Below, in pieces: positions 35,572 to 44,173 of a stretch of DNA of 64,000 nt. The DNA is taken from positions 248,001-312,000 of the forward strand of contig CAWCXF010000006.1 of NCBI GenBank assembly GCA_963799455.1, given 5' to 3'. This stretch comes from CAWCXF01 sp963799455. Lineage in GTDB: Bacteria > Pseudomonadota > Alphaproteobacteria > Rhodobacterales > Rhodobacteraceae. Numbering within the stretch: position 1 is the first letter of the stretch; each line of letters begins with the position of its first letter. The position numbers were made by a program, and so were the translations under genes. Below the pieces are notes generated by a model. The model ran no database searches. It saw nothing but the letters and a program-made list of their open reading frames with translations, and was not told the DNA's origin.

Positions 35572-36510
35572 ATGCCACTTCGTCTGTCCACCGCCATCCC
35601 CTTGGTGATGTCGCTCGGGCTCGCAGCCTGCGGCGAGGACGATGCCGACACGGCGGGGACGGACACCGTCGTCGTCGAGACCGATGTCGTGGAGTCCGAC
35701 GACGGCATCGCCGACGGCGCGGTCAGCACCGACGAGGCGGTCGTCGCGGCCGAGACCGCCCCGGACGTCGTGGTCATCGAGGACGAGGCGCCGGCCGAGG
35801 AGGACGTCATCGCCGAGGCGGGCGGCGGCGACCCCATCGAGCTCGACACCGACGTGGAGAGCGACGGCGAGCCCATCACCGAGACCGTGGACGGCTCGGC
35901 CGATGCCGGCGCGCCGGCCGGGGGCGAGGACGTGGCCGCGGCCGGGGAGGACGAGGTCGTCCTGCCCGATCCCGCCGCCGAGGCGGCCGACGCCACGGGC
36001 GAGGCCGGGGCGACGGCTGGCGACGCCGCCGTCGTCGTCGGCACCGACGCCGCCGAACCCGAGGCCGCGGCGGACACCGAGATGGCCGCCGCGGACACCG
36101 GGACGGCGGCCGCGACCGAGCAGGCGCCCGCCGATGCGGGCACTGAGGAGCCGGCGGCCGAGGACGACGGGCTCGTCACGCTCGACACCAACGTGACGGT
36201 GGTCGAGGAGTCCGCGACGACGGCCGAGGGCGCGGCGACGACCGACGCGACGGCGCCGGATGCGGGGGCGACCGACACCGCGGCGGCCGTGACCGACGGG
36301 GGGGCCTCGGCCGACCCGGCCGATCTTGACCTCGACACGCTGGTGCTCGACGAGGAGGGGGTGCAGCGGCTGGTGGCCTATGTCGAGGCGTCCGACCAGA
36401 TCCCCGCGTCTCAGAAGATCACGCTCGTCTCGGGGCTCGAGGACGCGCAGGACAACCCCGATCGCCTCGAGGAGCTCCTCACCGAGGTGCGTCAGCTGAC
36501 GGGCCAGTAA
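35572..36510 (+). CDS. acidic low-complexity lipoprotein
   Basis: A 312-residue predicted lipoprotein: signal peptide with lipobox LGLAAC (Cys20), then about 220 residues dominated by Ala, Asp, Glu, Thr and Val with no recognised domain. The last ~60 residues look ordered and helical (LDEEGVQRLVAYVEASDQIPASQKITLVSGLEDAQDNPDRLEELLTEVRQLTGQ in fragments). A good ribosome site (AAGGAG) precedes the ATG. Composition resembles the acidic arm of the OmpA protein at 30 kb. Divergent from infC; function unknown. Confidence 0.75.
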   Translation: MPLRLSTAIPLVMSLGLAACGEDDADTAGTDTVVVETDVVESDDGIADGAVSTDEAVVAAETAPDVVVIEDEAPAEEDVIAEAGGGDPIELDTDVESDGEPITETVDGSADAGAPAGGEDVAAAGEDEVVLPDPAAEAADATGEAGATAGDAAVVVGTDAAEPEAAADTEMAAADTGTAAATEQAPADAGTEEPAAEDDGLVTLDTNVTVVEESATTAEGAATTDATAPDAGATDTAAAVTDGGASADPADLDLDTLVLDEEGVQRLVAYVEASDQIPASQKITLVSGLEDAQDNPDRLEELLTEVRQLTGQ

Positions 36511-36535
36511 GGCCCATCGGTCATGCGAGACCAGG

Positions 36536-36563
36536 GCGCCGCGCGGATCCTTCCGCGCGGCGC
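36536..36563. terminator. strong bidirectional hairpin between the lipoprotein gene and fpr
   Basis: A perfect 11-bp inverted repeat (GCGCCGCGCGG / CCGCGCGGCGC) with loop ATCCTT lies between two convergent genes. No clear T-run follows, but position and strength fit a shared terminator. Confidence 0.65.
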
Positions 36564-36627
36564 TCCTCGTTGGGCCGGGGCGCTCGCGGCCGGGGTTCGC
36601 GCCCCGCTCGGTTCCGGCTCATCGGGC

Positions 36628-37446
36628 TCACACGCCCTCGCCGACGAAGGCCTTCTCGACCACGTAGTCCGCCGGACCCGAGTTCGAGCCCTCGGCGAGG
36701 CCGTAGCCCTCCAGGATCGCCTTGAGGTCGGTGTTGAGCCCCATCGAGCCGCAGACCATCGCCCGGTCGGCGGCCGGCGCGATCGGCGCCACGCCCAGCT
36801 CGTCGAACACGCGGCCGGAGCGCAGGAGCTCCGTGATGCGGCCCATGCGCGGGCTCTCCTCGCGCGTGGTCGAGGTCAGATGGGTGAGCTTGGCGCGCGC
36901 CGCCTCGCCCACGAGCGGGTCGTCCAGCGTCCGCGCCACGAGGTCGTCGCCGTAGCCCAGCTCCGCCTTGGTGCGGCAGGTGTGGGTCAGGATCACCCGG
37001 CCGTAGCGCTCGTAGGTCTCGGGGTCGCGGATCAGCGAGGCGAAGGGCGCGATGCCGGTGCCGGTGGCGAAGAGCCACAGCCGCTCTCCCGGCGTCAGCG
37101 CGTCGTGGACGAGCGTGCCCACCGGCTTCGGGCGCAAGATGACCCGATCGCCGGGCTCGACGTGCCGAAGGCGCGAGGTCAGCGGGCCGTCGGGCACGAT
37201 GATCGAGTAGAACTCCAGCTCGTCGTCCCAGGAGGGCGAGGCGATCGAGTAGGCGCGCAGCAAGGGCCGCCCATTCTCGCCCATCAGCCCGATCATGACG
37301 AACTCGCCCGAGCGGAAGCGCAGGGAGCGCGGGCGCGTGACGCGGAAGCTGAACAGGCCGTCGGTCCAGCGCCGGACCTCGGTCACGGTCTGCGCGTCGG
37401 GCAGGGCGACGGCCGTGGCGGACGCGGGGGTGGTGCTCATGTCCAT
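36628..37446 (-). CDS. fpr: ferredoxin/flavodoxin-NADP+ reductase
   Basis: FAD enzyme passing electrons between NADPH and ferredoxin or flavodoxin. The 272-residue product has the FAD motif RAYSIASPSWDDELEFYS, the NADP motif LFATGTGIAPFASLIRDP, THTCRTKAELGY and C-terminal CGSMGLNTDLKAIL with VEKAFVGEGV. ATG 37446 is preferred because GGAG lies seven bases upstream; a second ATG is two codons later. It lies downstream of the cysH-DUF934 genes and can supply electrons for sulfite reductase, although sulfite reduction here is likely ferredoxin-linked (inference). Confidence 0.93.
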   Translation of the reverse strand: MDMSTTPASATAVALPDAQTVTEVRRWTDGLFSFRVTRPRSLRFRSGEFVMIGLMGENGRPLLRAYSIASPSWDDELEFYSIIVPDGPLTSRLRHVEPGDRVILRPKPVGTLVHDALTPGERLWLFATGTGIAPFASLIRDPETYERYGRVILTHTCRTKAELGYGDDLVARTLDDPLVGEAARAKLTHLTSTTREESPRMGRITELLRSGRVFDELGVAPIAPAADRAMVCGSMGLNTDLKAILEGYGLAEGSNSGPADYVVEKAFVGEGV

Positions 37447-37502
37447 GGGATGTCTCCGGGCCGAGGCCCGTCCTTCTAGCGTCGGTGCGCTCGGGTTGGA
37501 AG

Positions 37503-37904
37503 TCAGCCGCGCAGGCGGGCCTGATGGTCGAAGGCGCGCCAGTCGGCGCGGGCGAGCCACTGCTCCTCGGGCTGGCGGGCGGCGAGCGCGTCGTCGATCT
37601 CGACCTCGTCGAAGCCCGCGCGGCGGGCCATCGCATACTGGTCGGCGATGACGTGGCCGCGCGCGCGCAGCCGCCCGCGATAGCCGCCGAGGCGCAGCAG
37701 GCGCGCCAGCGTGAAGCCGCGCCCGTCCGCGTGGGAGGGGAAGTCGATCCGCACCAGCGACAGGCCGTCGAGCCCGGCGAGCGCCTCGGGCGCGGCGCTC
37801 GATGGCAGGTCGACCGCCGCCTCGCCCGCACGCTCGGCGATGGGGACGATCGGGCCGGTCCAGTCGTCGGGGCCGAAGCCCGTGTCGGTGACGATCACGC
37901 TCAT
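37503..37904 (-). CDS. DUF934 protein, sulfite-reduction associated
   Basis: A 133-residue protein of the DUF934 family, which lies next to sulfite reductase genes in many proteobacteria. Visible marks: GPDDWTGPIVP, LVRIDFPSHADGRGFTLARLLR and GHVIADQYAMARRAGFDEVEID. No catalytic motif is known. ATG 37904 overlaps the cysH stop (ATGA), confirming a common operon. A role in assembling or supporting sulfite reductase is inferred from context. Confidence 0.9.
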   Translation of the reverse strand: MSVIVTDTGFGPDDWTGPIVPIAERAGEAAVDLPSSAAPEALAGLDGLSLVRIDFPSHADGRGFTLARLLRLGGYRGRLRARGHVIADQYAMARRAGFDEVEIDDALAARQPEEQWLARADWRAFDHQARLRG

Positions 37905-38662
37905 GCCGCGTCCCTCCTCTCCTCGGGCCCCGCATCGCCGCCGCGCGCCAGCCGGCCGTTCACGAAATGGATCCCGCACTCGTCCTTCGCGAGCCCCCGC
38001 CAGCGGCCGGCGCGCTGGTCCTCGCCGGGGGCCGTGGGCGTGGTGCAGGGCGCGCAGCCGATCGAGGGGTAGCCGCGGGCGACCAGCGGATGGCGCGGCA
38101 GGCCGTGCTCGGCCATGTAGGCGCCGACCTCCCCGCGCGTCCAGTGGGCGAGCGGGTTGATCTTGAGCCGACCGTCCGCAGCCTCGGCGTGGGGCAGCGC
38201 CGCCCGCGCGCCGCCCTGGTGGCGCTTGCGCCCGGTGATCCAGGCGTCGAACGGGCCGAGCGCGCGCGCCAGCGGCTCGGTCTTGCGCAGCGCGCAGCAG
38301 GCGTCGGGGTCGCGCCGGTGCAGCAGCCCGTCGCCGTCGCGCGGGGTGGTCGCGGCGGGATCGGGCACGACGCGGCGGAGGTCGGTGAGGCCGAGGCTCG
38401 CCGCCACCTCCTGCTGGTGGGCGAGCGTCTCGGGGAACAGCATCCCGGTGTCCACGAAGAGCACCGGGACGGCCGGGTCGATCCGCGAGGCGAGGTGCAG
38501 CAGCGCCACCGACTCCGCGCCGAAGGACGACACCAGCGCCACCCGCCCGACCCTCGGGTCGCCCAGCACGCGGGCGAGGATCGCCTGCGCGTCTCGCCCC
38601 GCCAGCTCGGCGTCGAGTTCCGCGGCGCGCCCTTCGGGCGATGGCAGGTCGTCAAGCGGCAC
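37901..38662 (-). CDS. cysH: phosphoadenylyl/adenylyl-sulfate reductase (APS-type)
   Basis: Reduces activated sulfate to sulfite using thioredoxin. The 253-residue protein has the PP-loop SSFGAESVALLHL, LFVDTGMLFPETLAHQ, and the catalytic ECGIH near the C-terminus. It also has the paired cysteines (DACCALRKTEPL and GCAPC) that hold a [4Fe-4S] cluster in APS reductases; PAPS-specific enzymes lack these. So APS is the likely substrate. The GTG start at 38662 lies inside the end of cysI (11-base overlap). Confidence 0.93.
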   Translation of the reverse strand: MPLDDLPSPEGRAAELDAELAGRDAQAILARVLGDPRVGRVALVSSFGAESVALLHLASRIDPAVPVLFVDTGMLFPETLAHQQEVAASLGLTDLRRVVPDPAATTPRDGDGLLHRRDPDACCALRKTEPLARALGPFDAWITGRKRHQGGARAALPHAEAADGRLKINPLAHWTRGEVGAYMAEHGLPRHPLVARGYPSIGCAPCTTPTAPGEDQRAGRWRGLAKDECGIHFVNGRLARGGDAGPEERRDAA

Positions 38663-40313
38663 GCCGGCGCTCCTCGTCGTAGAGGGCGGCCTTGAAGGGC
38701 GCCATGCCGAGGCGGCGGTAGGCCTCGATGAAGGCCTCCTCGGGGCCCTCGCGGAGGTCGAGATAGGCCAGGATGACGCGCTCGATCGCCGGCACGATCT
38801 CGGAGGCGGCGAAGCCTGGGCCGGTGCGGGTGCCGAGCGCGGCGGTCTCGGTGTGGTCGCCCCCGAGCGTGATCTGGTAGTTCTCGGCGCCGGCCCGGTC
38901 GAGCCCGAGGATGCCGATATGCCCGACATGGTGGTGGCCGCAGGCGTTGATGCAGCCCGAGATCTTGATCTTGAGCGCGCCCACCTCGTGCTCGATCTTG
39001 AGCGCGTCGATGCGGGTGGCGATCTCCTGGGCAATGGGGATCGAGCGCGCGGTCGCCAGCGCGCAGTAGTCCATGCCGGGGCAGGCGATGATGTCGGACG
39101 CGAGCCCGACGTTGGCGGTGGCGAGCCCGGCGGCCTTGAGCGCCGCGTGCAGCGCCGGCAGGTGGGCGCGCGCGACGTGCGGCAGCACCACGTTCTGCTC
39201 GTGGCTGATGCGCAGCTCGTCATGGCCGTAGGCTTCGGCCAGATCCGCCAGGACGCGCATCTGATCGGCGGTGGCGTCGCCGGGCACGGCGCCGTGCGCC
39301 TTGAGCGAGACGGTGACGATGGCGTGGCCGGGATGGCGGTGCGCCGTGAGGTTGGTGTCGGCCCAGGCGCGATAGACCGGATCGGCCAGCGCGGCCTCGT
39401 GGGGCGCGAGGTCGAGGTCGAGCCAGTCGGGCGGCGCGAACTGCGCCTCCAGCCCCGCGAGGATCGCCTGATCGACGCCCGAGAAGGTCGGGCGGATCGC
39501 CGCGAACCGCTCCTCGACGAGCCGGCGGATCTCGTCGATGCCGCGCTCGTGGACGGCGATCTTGAGCCGCGCCTTGTGCTTGTTGTCGCGCCGCCCGACG
39601 AGGTTGAAGACGCTGACGATGGCCTCGACGTAAGGCAGCAGGTCCGCGCGCGGCAGGAACTCGCGCGCGACCTGGCCGATCATCGGCGTGCGCCCGAGCC
39701 CGCCGCCGACGACGACCTCGAAGCCCTGGGCGCCGTCGCGCTCGACCATCCGCAGGCCGATGTCGTGGGAGCGCGTCACCGCCCGGTCGTTGGGGCTCCC
39801 GGTCACGGCGATCTTGAACTTGCGCGGCAGGAACTGGAACTCGGGGTGGTCGGTGGACCACCGGCGCAGCAACTCCGCCACGGGTCGGGGGTCGGCGATC
39901 TCGTCGGCGGCGGCCCCCGCGAAGTGGTCGGCGGTGACGTTGCGCACCGTGTTGCCCGAGGTCTGGATGGCGTGCATCCCCACCTCGGCCAGCGCCTCGA
40001 GCATGTCGGGCACGTCCCGAAGCTCGGGCCAGTTGAACTGGACGTTCTGGCGCGTGGTGAAGTGGCCGTAGCCGCGGTCCCAGCGCTCCGAGATGTCCGC
40101 GAGCGCGCGCATCTGGGCCGCGTTCAGCGTGCCGTAGGGGATCGCCACGCGCAGCATGTAGGCGTGGAGCTGGAGGTAGAGGCCGTTCATGAGCCTGAGC
40201 GGCTTGAACTCCTCCTCGGTCAGCGAGCCGTCGATCCGGCGCTCGACCTGGGCGCGGAACTGGGCCGCGCGCTCGCGGAGGTAGGCCGTGTCCTGTGGGG
40301 TGTAGCTCAACAT
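38652..40313 (-). CDS. cysI: siroheme/4Fe-4S sulfite (nitrite) reductase
   Basis: Six-electron reduction of sulfite to sulfide. 553 residues with two ferredoxin-like repeats: GYGHFTTRQNVQFNW, KFKIAVTGSPNDRA, and the cluster/siroheme cysteines in ACPGMDYCALA and SGCINACGHHH. Size and single-subunit form place it with the ferredoxin-type or monomeric enzymes. Context (cysG, cysH, DUF934) argues for sulfite over nitrite. ATG 40313; preceded by DUF2849 and cysG, and overlapping cysH. Confidence 0.94.
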   Translation of the reverse strand: MLSYTPQDTAYLRERAAQFRAQVERRIDGSLTEEEFKPLRLMNGLYLQLHAYMLRVAIPYGTLNAAQMRALADISERWDRGYGHFTTRQNVQFNWPELRDVPDMLEALAEVGMHAIQTSGNTVRNVTADHFAGAAADEIADPRPVAELLRRWSTDHPEFQFLPRKFKIAVTGSPNDRAVTRSHDIGLRMVERDGAQGFEVVVGGGLGRTPMIGQVAREFLPRADLLPYVEAIVSVFNLVGRRDNKHKARLKIAVHERGIDEIRRLVEERFAAIRPTFSGVDQAILAGLEAQFAPPDWLDLDLAPHEAALADPVYRAWADTNLTAHRHPGHAIVTVSLKAHGAVPGDATADQMRVLADLAEAYGHDELRISHEQNVVLPHVARAHLPALHAALKAAGLATANVGLASDIIACPGMDYCALATARSIPIAQEIATRIDALKIEHEVGALKIKISGCINACGHHHVGHIGILGLDRAGAENYQITLGGDHTETAALGTRTGPGFAASEIVPAIERVILAYLDLREGPEEAFIEAYRRLGMAPFKAALYDEERRRAA

Positions 40314-40373
40314 CGCTCGTCTCCTCGTGCCCCGCCGTCCGGCCGGGCCTCGTGATGGGGGTCGTGCCGCACG

Positions 40374-40437
40374 GGCCCGCAGCCGGCGCCCCGGCCCGCA
40401 GCCGGCGCGCCCCGGCTCGCGGCCGGCGCCCCGGCCT
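40374..40437. repeat. 19-21-bp tandem repeat, three copies, at the DUF2849 stop
   Basis: Three units similar to GGCCCGCAGCCGGCGCCCC occupy 40374-40392, 40393-40413 and 40414-40432. The array lies immediately downstream of the DUF2849 stop codon on the minus strand. Confidence 0.85.
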
Positions 40438-40729
40438 AGGGCATGCGCTCGCGCTCGATGGGGGCGTGGGCGCCGCGGGTGCGCAGGATCTCCCGGATGT
40501 GGACGGGAACGGGGCCCTCGGGGCCGGGGCGGGCGTCGGCGAGGTAGGGGCCGACGACGCGGCCGGGCTGCCCCTCGGCGAACAGGAGCCGCATCTCGGC
40601 GTGGGCCTCGTCCTCGATCAGCTCGGCGTCATGGTGCTCGCGCGACCAGCGGTCGTCCACCGTGAGGTAGACCACGCAGCCCTCCAGGAGCGCGTTGGCG
40701 GTGACGACCTTGGGGGTAAAGGCCCTCAC
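40436..40729 (-). CDS. DUF2849 family protein
   Basis: A 97-residue member of DUF2849, a family found between cysG and cysI in alphaproteobacteria. Marks: PKVVTANALLEGCVVYLTVDDRWS and AHAEMRLLFAEGQPGRVVGPYLAD. The GTG at 40729 overlaps the cysG stop (GTGA). Function unknown; linked to sulfite reduction by conserved neighbourhood. Confidence 0.9.
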   Translation of the reverse strand: MRAFTPKVVTANALLEGCVVYLTVDDRWSREHHDAELIEDEAHAEMRLLFAEGQPGRVVGPYLADARPGPEGPVPVHIREILRTRGAHAPIERERMP

Positions 40730-42117
40730 AGGGCGACCTCGCTGGCTTGCGGGACGGGGAGGGCGGCGGCGCCGCGCGCGTCGATGCCCAGCAGGAGGAC
40801 GGCGGGGCCGCTCGTCGCGGCCGCGTCGAGGTCCGCGCCGAGCGTGCCGAGCGTCGCCGACAGGGTGCGCTCGCCCGGACGGCCCGCGTTCTCGACCACG
40901 GCCAAGGGCGTCGCGGGGTCGGCGCCGTGCATCAGCAGCCGCCCCTGGAGGTAGCGCGCGGCGCGCAGGCCCATGTAGATCGCGGCGACGGAGCCGGGCC
41001 GCGCCAGCGCGCGCCAGTCGTGCTCGGCGAAGCCCCGCGCGTCGTGGCCGGTGATGACGCGCATCCCGGCGTTGCGCCCGCGCCGCGTCAAGCTGCGCCC
41101 GAGCGAGGCCGCGGCGGCCGAGGCGGCGGTGATGCCCGGGACGACGGTGAAGGCGACGCCCGCGGCCTCGCAAGCGGCGATCTCCTCGTCGAGCCGGCCG
41201 AACACGCCCGGGTCGCCCGACTTCAGCCGCACCACGCGCCGGCCTTTCTGGGCGTGGCGCACGATCATCGCGTCGATCTCGGATTGCGGCGTCGAAGGGC
41301 CGAAGCCCGTCTTTCCGGCCTCGATCACGACCGCCTCGCGGCGCGCCAGCTCCAGGATCGGCCCCGGCACCAGCCGGTCGTGGATCACCACGTCGGCCTC
41401 GCCCAGCTCGCGGCGGGCGCGCAGCGTCATGAGGTCCGGGTCGCCCGGCCCCGCGCCGACGAAGGCGACCGAGCCGGGCTCGGCCTCGGCGCTCAGGTGA
41501 CGGTCGAGCAGCGCGTGGAGCGCCTCGCGCGGGTCGCGCCCCGCCGAGACGGCCTCGGGCCCCGCACGGTCGTAGTACTCGGCCCAGAAGGCGCGGCGGG
41601 CGCGACCCATGGGGAGCGCCTCGGCCGCGCGGCGGAAGGCCTTGCCGACCCGCGCGAGGGGGCCGAGCGAGGCGGGCAGGCGCTCCTCCAGCTCGGCCTT
41701 GATCGCGCGGGCCAGCACCGGGGCCGCCCCCTCGGTGCCGATCGCCACCGTCACGGGGTCGCGGTCCACGATGGCGGGGGTGATGAACTGCGAGCGCTCC
41801 AGGTCGTCCACCACGTTGACGAGCGCGCCGCAGGCCGACGCGATGGCCGAGGTCCGTGCGTCCTCGGCGGCGTCCTCGTCCGCGGCGTAGAACAGCGCCG
41901 CGCAAAGCGCGTCGCCGGGCTCCATCGCGCGGCGGTGGAGCGTCAGGCGCCCGGCCGCGGCCCAGGCCTCGATCTCGCGAGCGGGGCGAGCGGCGAACAC
42001 CGTCAGGTGGGCCTCGGTCTTGAGCAGCAGGCGCAGCTTCGACACCGCGGCGGCGCCGCCCCCGGAGACGACCACGCGGCGGCCCTCGACGGCGAGGAAG
42101 ATGGGGAAGTGCTTCAT
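40726..42117 (-). CDS. cysG: siroheme synthase (methyltransferase/dehydrogenase/ferrochelatase)
   Basis: Makes siroheme from uroporphyrinogen III for the sulfite reductase downstream. 463 residues: N-terminal precorrin-2 dehydrogenase/ferrochelatase (FPIFLAVEGRRVVVSGGGAAAVSK, residues ~1-210) and C-terminal SUMT methyltransferase (VAFVGAGPGDPDLMTLRA, VVIHDRLV, VRLKSGDPGVFGR, VVPGITAASAAAASLG). ATG 42117 has AGGAG eight bases upstream. First gene of the sulfur operon; divergent from the Lrp regulator. Confidence 0.95.
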   Translation of the reverse strand: MKHFPIFLAVEGRRVVVSGGGAAAVSKLRLLLKTEAHLTVFAARPAREIEAWAAAGRLTLHRRAMEPGDALCAALFYAADEDAAEDARTSAIASACGALVNVVDDLERSQFITPAIVDRDPVTVAIGTEGAAPVLARAIKAELEERLPASLGPLARVGKAFRRAAEALPMGRARRAFWAEYYDRAGPEAVSAGRDPREALHALLDRHLSAEAEPGSVAFVGAGPGDPDLMTLRARRELGEADVVIHDRLVPGPILELARREAVVIEAGKTGFGPSTPQSEIDAMIVRHAQKGRRVVRLKSGDPGVFGRLDEEIAACEAAGVAFTVVPGITAASAAAASLGRSLTRRGRNAGMRVITGHDARGFAEHDWRALARPGSVAAIYMGLRAARYLQGRLLMHGADPATPLAVVENAGRPGERTLSATLGTLGADLDAAATSGPAVLLLGIDARGAAALPVPQASEVAL

Positions 42118-42253
42118 CGGCGCGACTCCTGCGGACGCGTCGATATTAGGACCGGCGTTCCGGCTAGGGGAGGCGGGCGCTTGCGGAAAGGGACGCCCGT
42201 CCCGATGATGGGCGAGATGGGACCGCGCGTCCCGCCCTGCCGCGAGGGATGGA

Positions 42254-42715
42254 ATGGCCGTCCGCATCGACGACGTCGACCGGCGCATCCTGGCCGAGCT
42301 GCAGCGCGACGCCTCCCGCTCGCTGGAGGAGATCGCGCGCGCGGTGGGCTCCTCCAAGACGCCCGTCTGGAACCGCATCCGCAAGCTGCGCGAGGCCGGC
42401 GTCGTCGGCCCCGCGACCGTCAAGCTCGACGCCGAGGCGCTGGGCTTCGAGGCCTGCTTCTTCGTGCTGATCCGCACCTCCGAGCACGGCGCCGAGTGGC
42501 AGGCGCGCTTCCTCGAAGCGATCCGCGACCGCCCCGAGATCCAGGAGGCCCACCGGCTCGCGGGCGAGGTGGACTACATCCTCAAGGTCCGCGTGGCCAA
42601 TGCGCGCGCCTACGACGCCTTCTATCAGGCGCTGATCTCGGAGGTCCGCGTCCACTCGGTCACGGCGCTGCTGTCGATCGAGGAGATCAAGGCGACGCTG
42701 GCGCTGCCGCTCTGA
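42254..42715 (+). CDS. Lrp/AsnC-family transcriptional regulator
   Basis: 153-residue regulator with an N-terminal winged helix-turn-helix (DDVDRRILAELQRDASRSLEEIARAVGSSKTPVWNRIRKLREAGVV in fragments) and a C-terminal RAM ligand domain (AHRLAGEVDYILKVRVANARAYDAFY). It is divergent from cysG with 136 bases between the starts. Control of the sulfur operon by this protein, perhaps with a sulfur amino acid as ligand, is inferred from this arrangement. Confidence 0.92.
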   Translation: MAVRIDDVDRRILAELQRDASRSLEEIARAVGSSKTPVWNRIRKLREAGVVGPATVKLDAEALGFEACFFVLIRTSEHGAEWQARFLEAIRDRPEIQEAHRLAGEVDYILKVRVANARAYDAFYQALISEVRVHSVTALLSIEEIKATLALPL

Positions 42716-43008
42716 GCGGCGGCGGCCGGCAGGTGCGGCGTCCCCGCCGGGCGGGGAGGCGCGCCATGCCCGGATCGGGGGGGGGCAGGACGGCTCGCGG
42801 CCGGGCCGCGGCGCGACGGCCGATGAGCGCCCGGGGGTGGCTTCGCCCGAAGCGATCGCGGGCGGGGGGCGGAGCGCCGCCCCCCCTTTCGCAAGACGGG
42901 GGGCGGTGCGGCCCCGATGGCCGACGAGCCACCAGCGCGGGAGGGGCCCGCCTCGGACGGTCCCCCTGCCCGAGATCCCCCCGCCGCGAACGCGCGCGCC
43001 GCGAGCGG

Positions 43009-44172
43009 TCATCGCACGACCATCAGCCGCTCCAGCCCGTGGAAGTGGTAGGTCGGCGCGCATCGCGGCGGCTCGGCCAGCGCGAGGTCGGGGCAGCGGG
43101 CGAAGAGGACGGCGAGGGCCACCCGCATCTCCAGCCGCGCCAAGGGGGCTCCGACGCAGAAGTGGATGCCGGCGCCGAAGGCCGCGTGCGGGCGCGGCGC
43201 GCGGGCGGGGTCGAACTCGTCGGGCCGGTCGTGCGCCGCCGGGTCGCGGCCGGCCGACGCGGGCAGGCAGCCGACCGCGTCGCCGGCGGCGAAGCGGTGG
43301 CCGAGGATCTCGGCGTCCTCCTTGGCCCGCCGGGTGAAGAGGTGCAGCGGCGGGTCGAAGCGCAGCACCTCCTCGACGAGCGCGTCCAGGTCGCCCTCGG
43401 GGCGCAGGCCGCGGGCGAGGAGCGCCGCGACGCCCAGGCCCAGCGCCTGGACGGTGGCCTCGTGGCCGGCGTTCAGCAGCAGGACGACGGTCGAGACGAG
43501 CTCCTCCTCCGACAGCCCGCCCTCGCCGTCGCGCGCCGCGATCAGCTCCGACAGCAGGTCGTCCGCGGGGGCGCGGCGCTTGGCGCCGATGGCGTCGCGG
43601 AGGTAGGCCGCGAACTCGACCGCGGCCGCCGACGCCGCGGCCTCCACCGCCCGCGTCCGGCCGGCCTGGTACATGGCGACCATCGCGTGGGACCAGCGCA
43701 GGAGGTCGTCCGCATCCTCCTCCGGCACGCCGAGCAGGCGGGCGATCGTCACGACGGGCACGCGCTCGGCATAGGCGGGCCGGAGGTCGAACGGTCCCTC
43801 GGCGGGGAAGGCGCCGACGAGCGCATGGCACAGCGCCTCGATGCCGGGGGCGAGGCGGGAGACGGCGCGCGAGGTGAAGGCCCGCGTCACCAGCGCGCGC
43901 AGCCGGGTGTGCCGCGGGGGCTCCAGCTCCAGGAGCGAGTGCGCCTCGACGGCGTGGAAGGGCGCGAGATGGGGCGGCACGGGCGCCGCCGGCATCCCTC
44001 GGCCGAAGCGGCGGTCCTTTAGGACGGCGAGGACCGCGGCCTGGGTGGTGGCCATCGGCATGGCGAAGTCGTTCCACCGGACGAGCGGTCCCATGGCGCG
44101 GGCGCGGGCGTAGAACGGGTAGGGATCCTGGACGAAGGGGCGTTCGGTCGGATCCTGCGACAGGCACCGCAA
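43009..44172 (-). CDS. cytochrome P450
   Basis: Heme-thiolate monooxygenase, 387 residues, soluble bacterial type. The heme-ligand motif is FGAGIHFCVGAPLAR (Cys339), the helix K motif is EEVLRF, and the oxygen-binding helix has LLLNAGHEATVQ. The N-terminal LSQDPTERPFVQDPYPFYARARA fits a Rhodobacterales P450 group and supports the TTG start at 44172, which lies one base after the TRAP permease stop. Substrate unknown; co-transcription suggests that it oxidises whatever the transporter brings in, but that is inference. No ferredoxin gene is adjacent. Confidence 0.92.
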   Translation of the reverse strand: MRCLSQDPTERPFVQDPYPFYARARAMGPLVRWNDFAMPMATTQAAVLAVLKDRRFGRGMPAAPVPPHLAPFHAVEAHSLLELEPPRHTRLRALVTRAFTSRAVSRLAPGIEALCHALVGAFPAEGPFDLRPAYAERVPVVTIARLLGVPEEDADDLLRWSHAMVAMYQAGRTRAVEAAASAAAVEFAAYLRDAIGAKRRAPADDLLSELIAARDGEGGLSEEELVSTVVLLLNAGHEATVQALGLGVAALLARGLRPEGDLDALVEEVLRFDPPLHLFTRRAKEDAEILGHRFAAGDAVGCLPASAGRDPAAHDRPDEFDPARAPRPHAAFGAGIHFCVGAPLARLEMRVALAVLFARCPDLALAEPPRCAPTYHFHGLERLMVVR

Positions 44173-44173
44173 C

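Noticed and set aside
35381..35578. ATG start for infC at 35578
   Set aside because: It would add 66 Arg/Pro-rich residues absent from IF-3 and overlap the divergent lipoprotein promoter; the AGGAG site points to ATA 35380.
42716..43008. Short GC-rich frames between the Lrp gene and the P450 gene
   Set aside because: No motif, no ribosome site; the composition is that of shadow frames.
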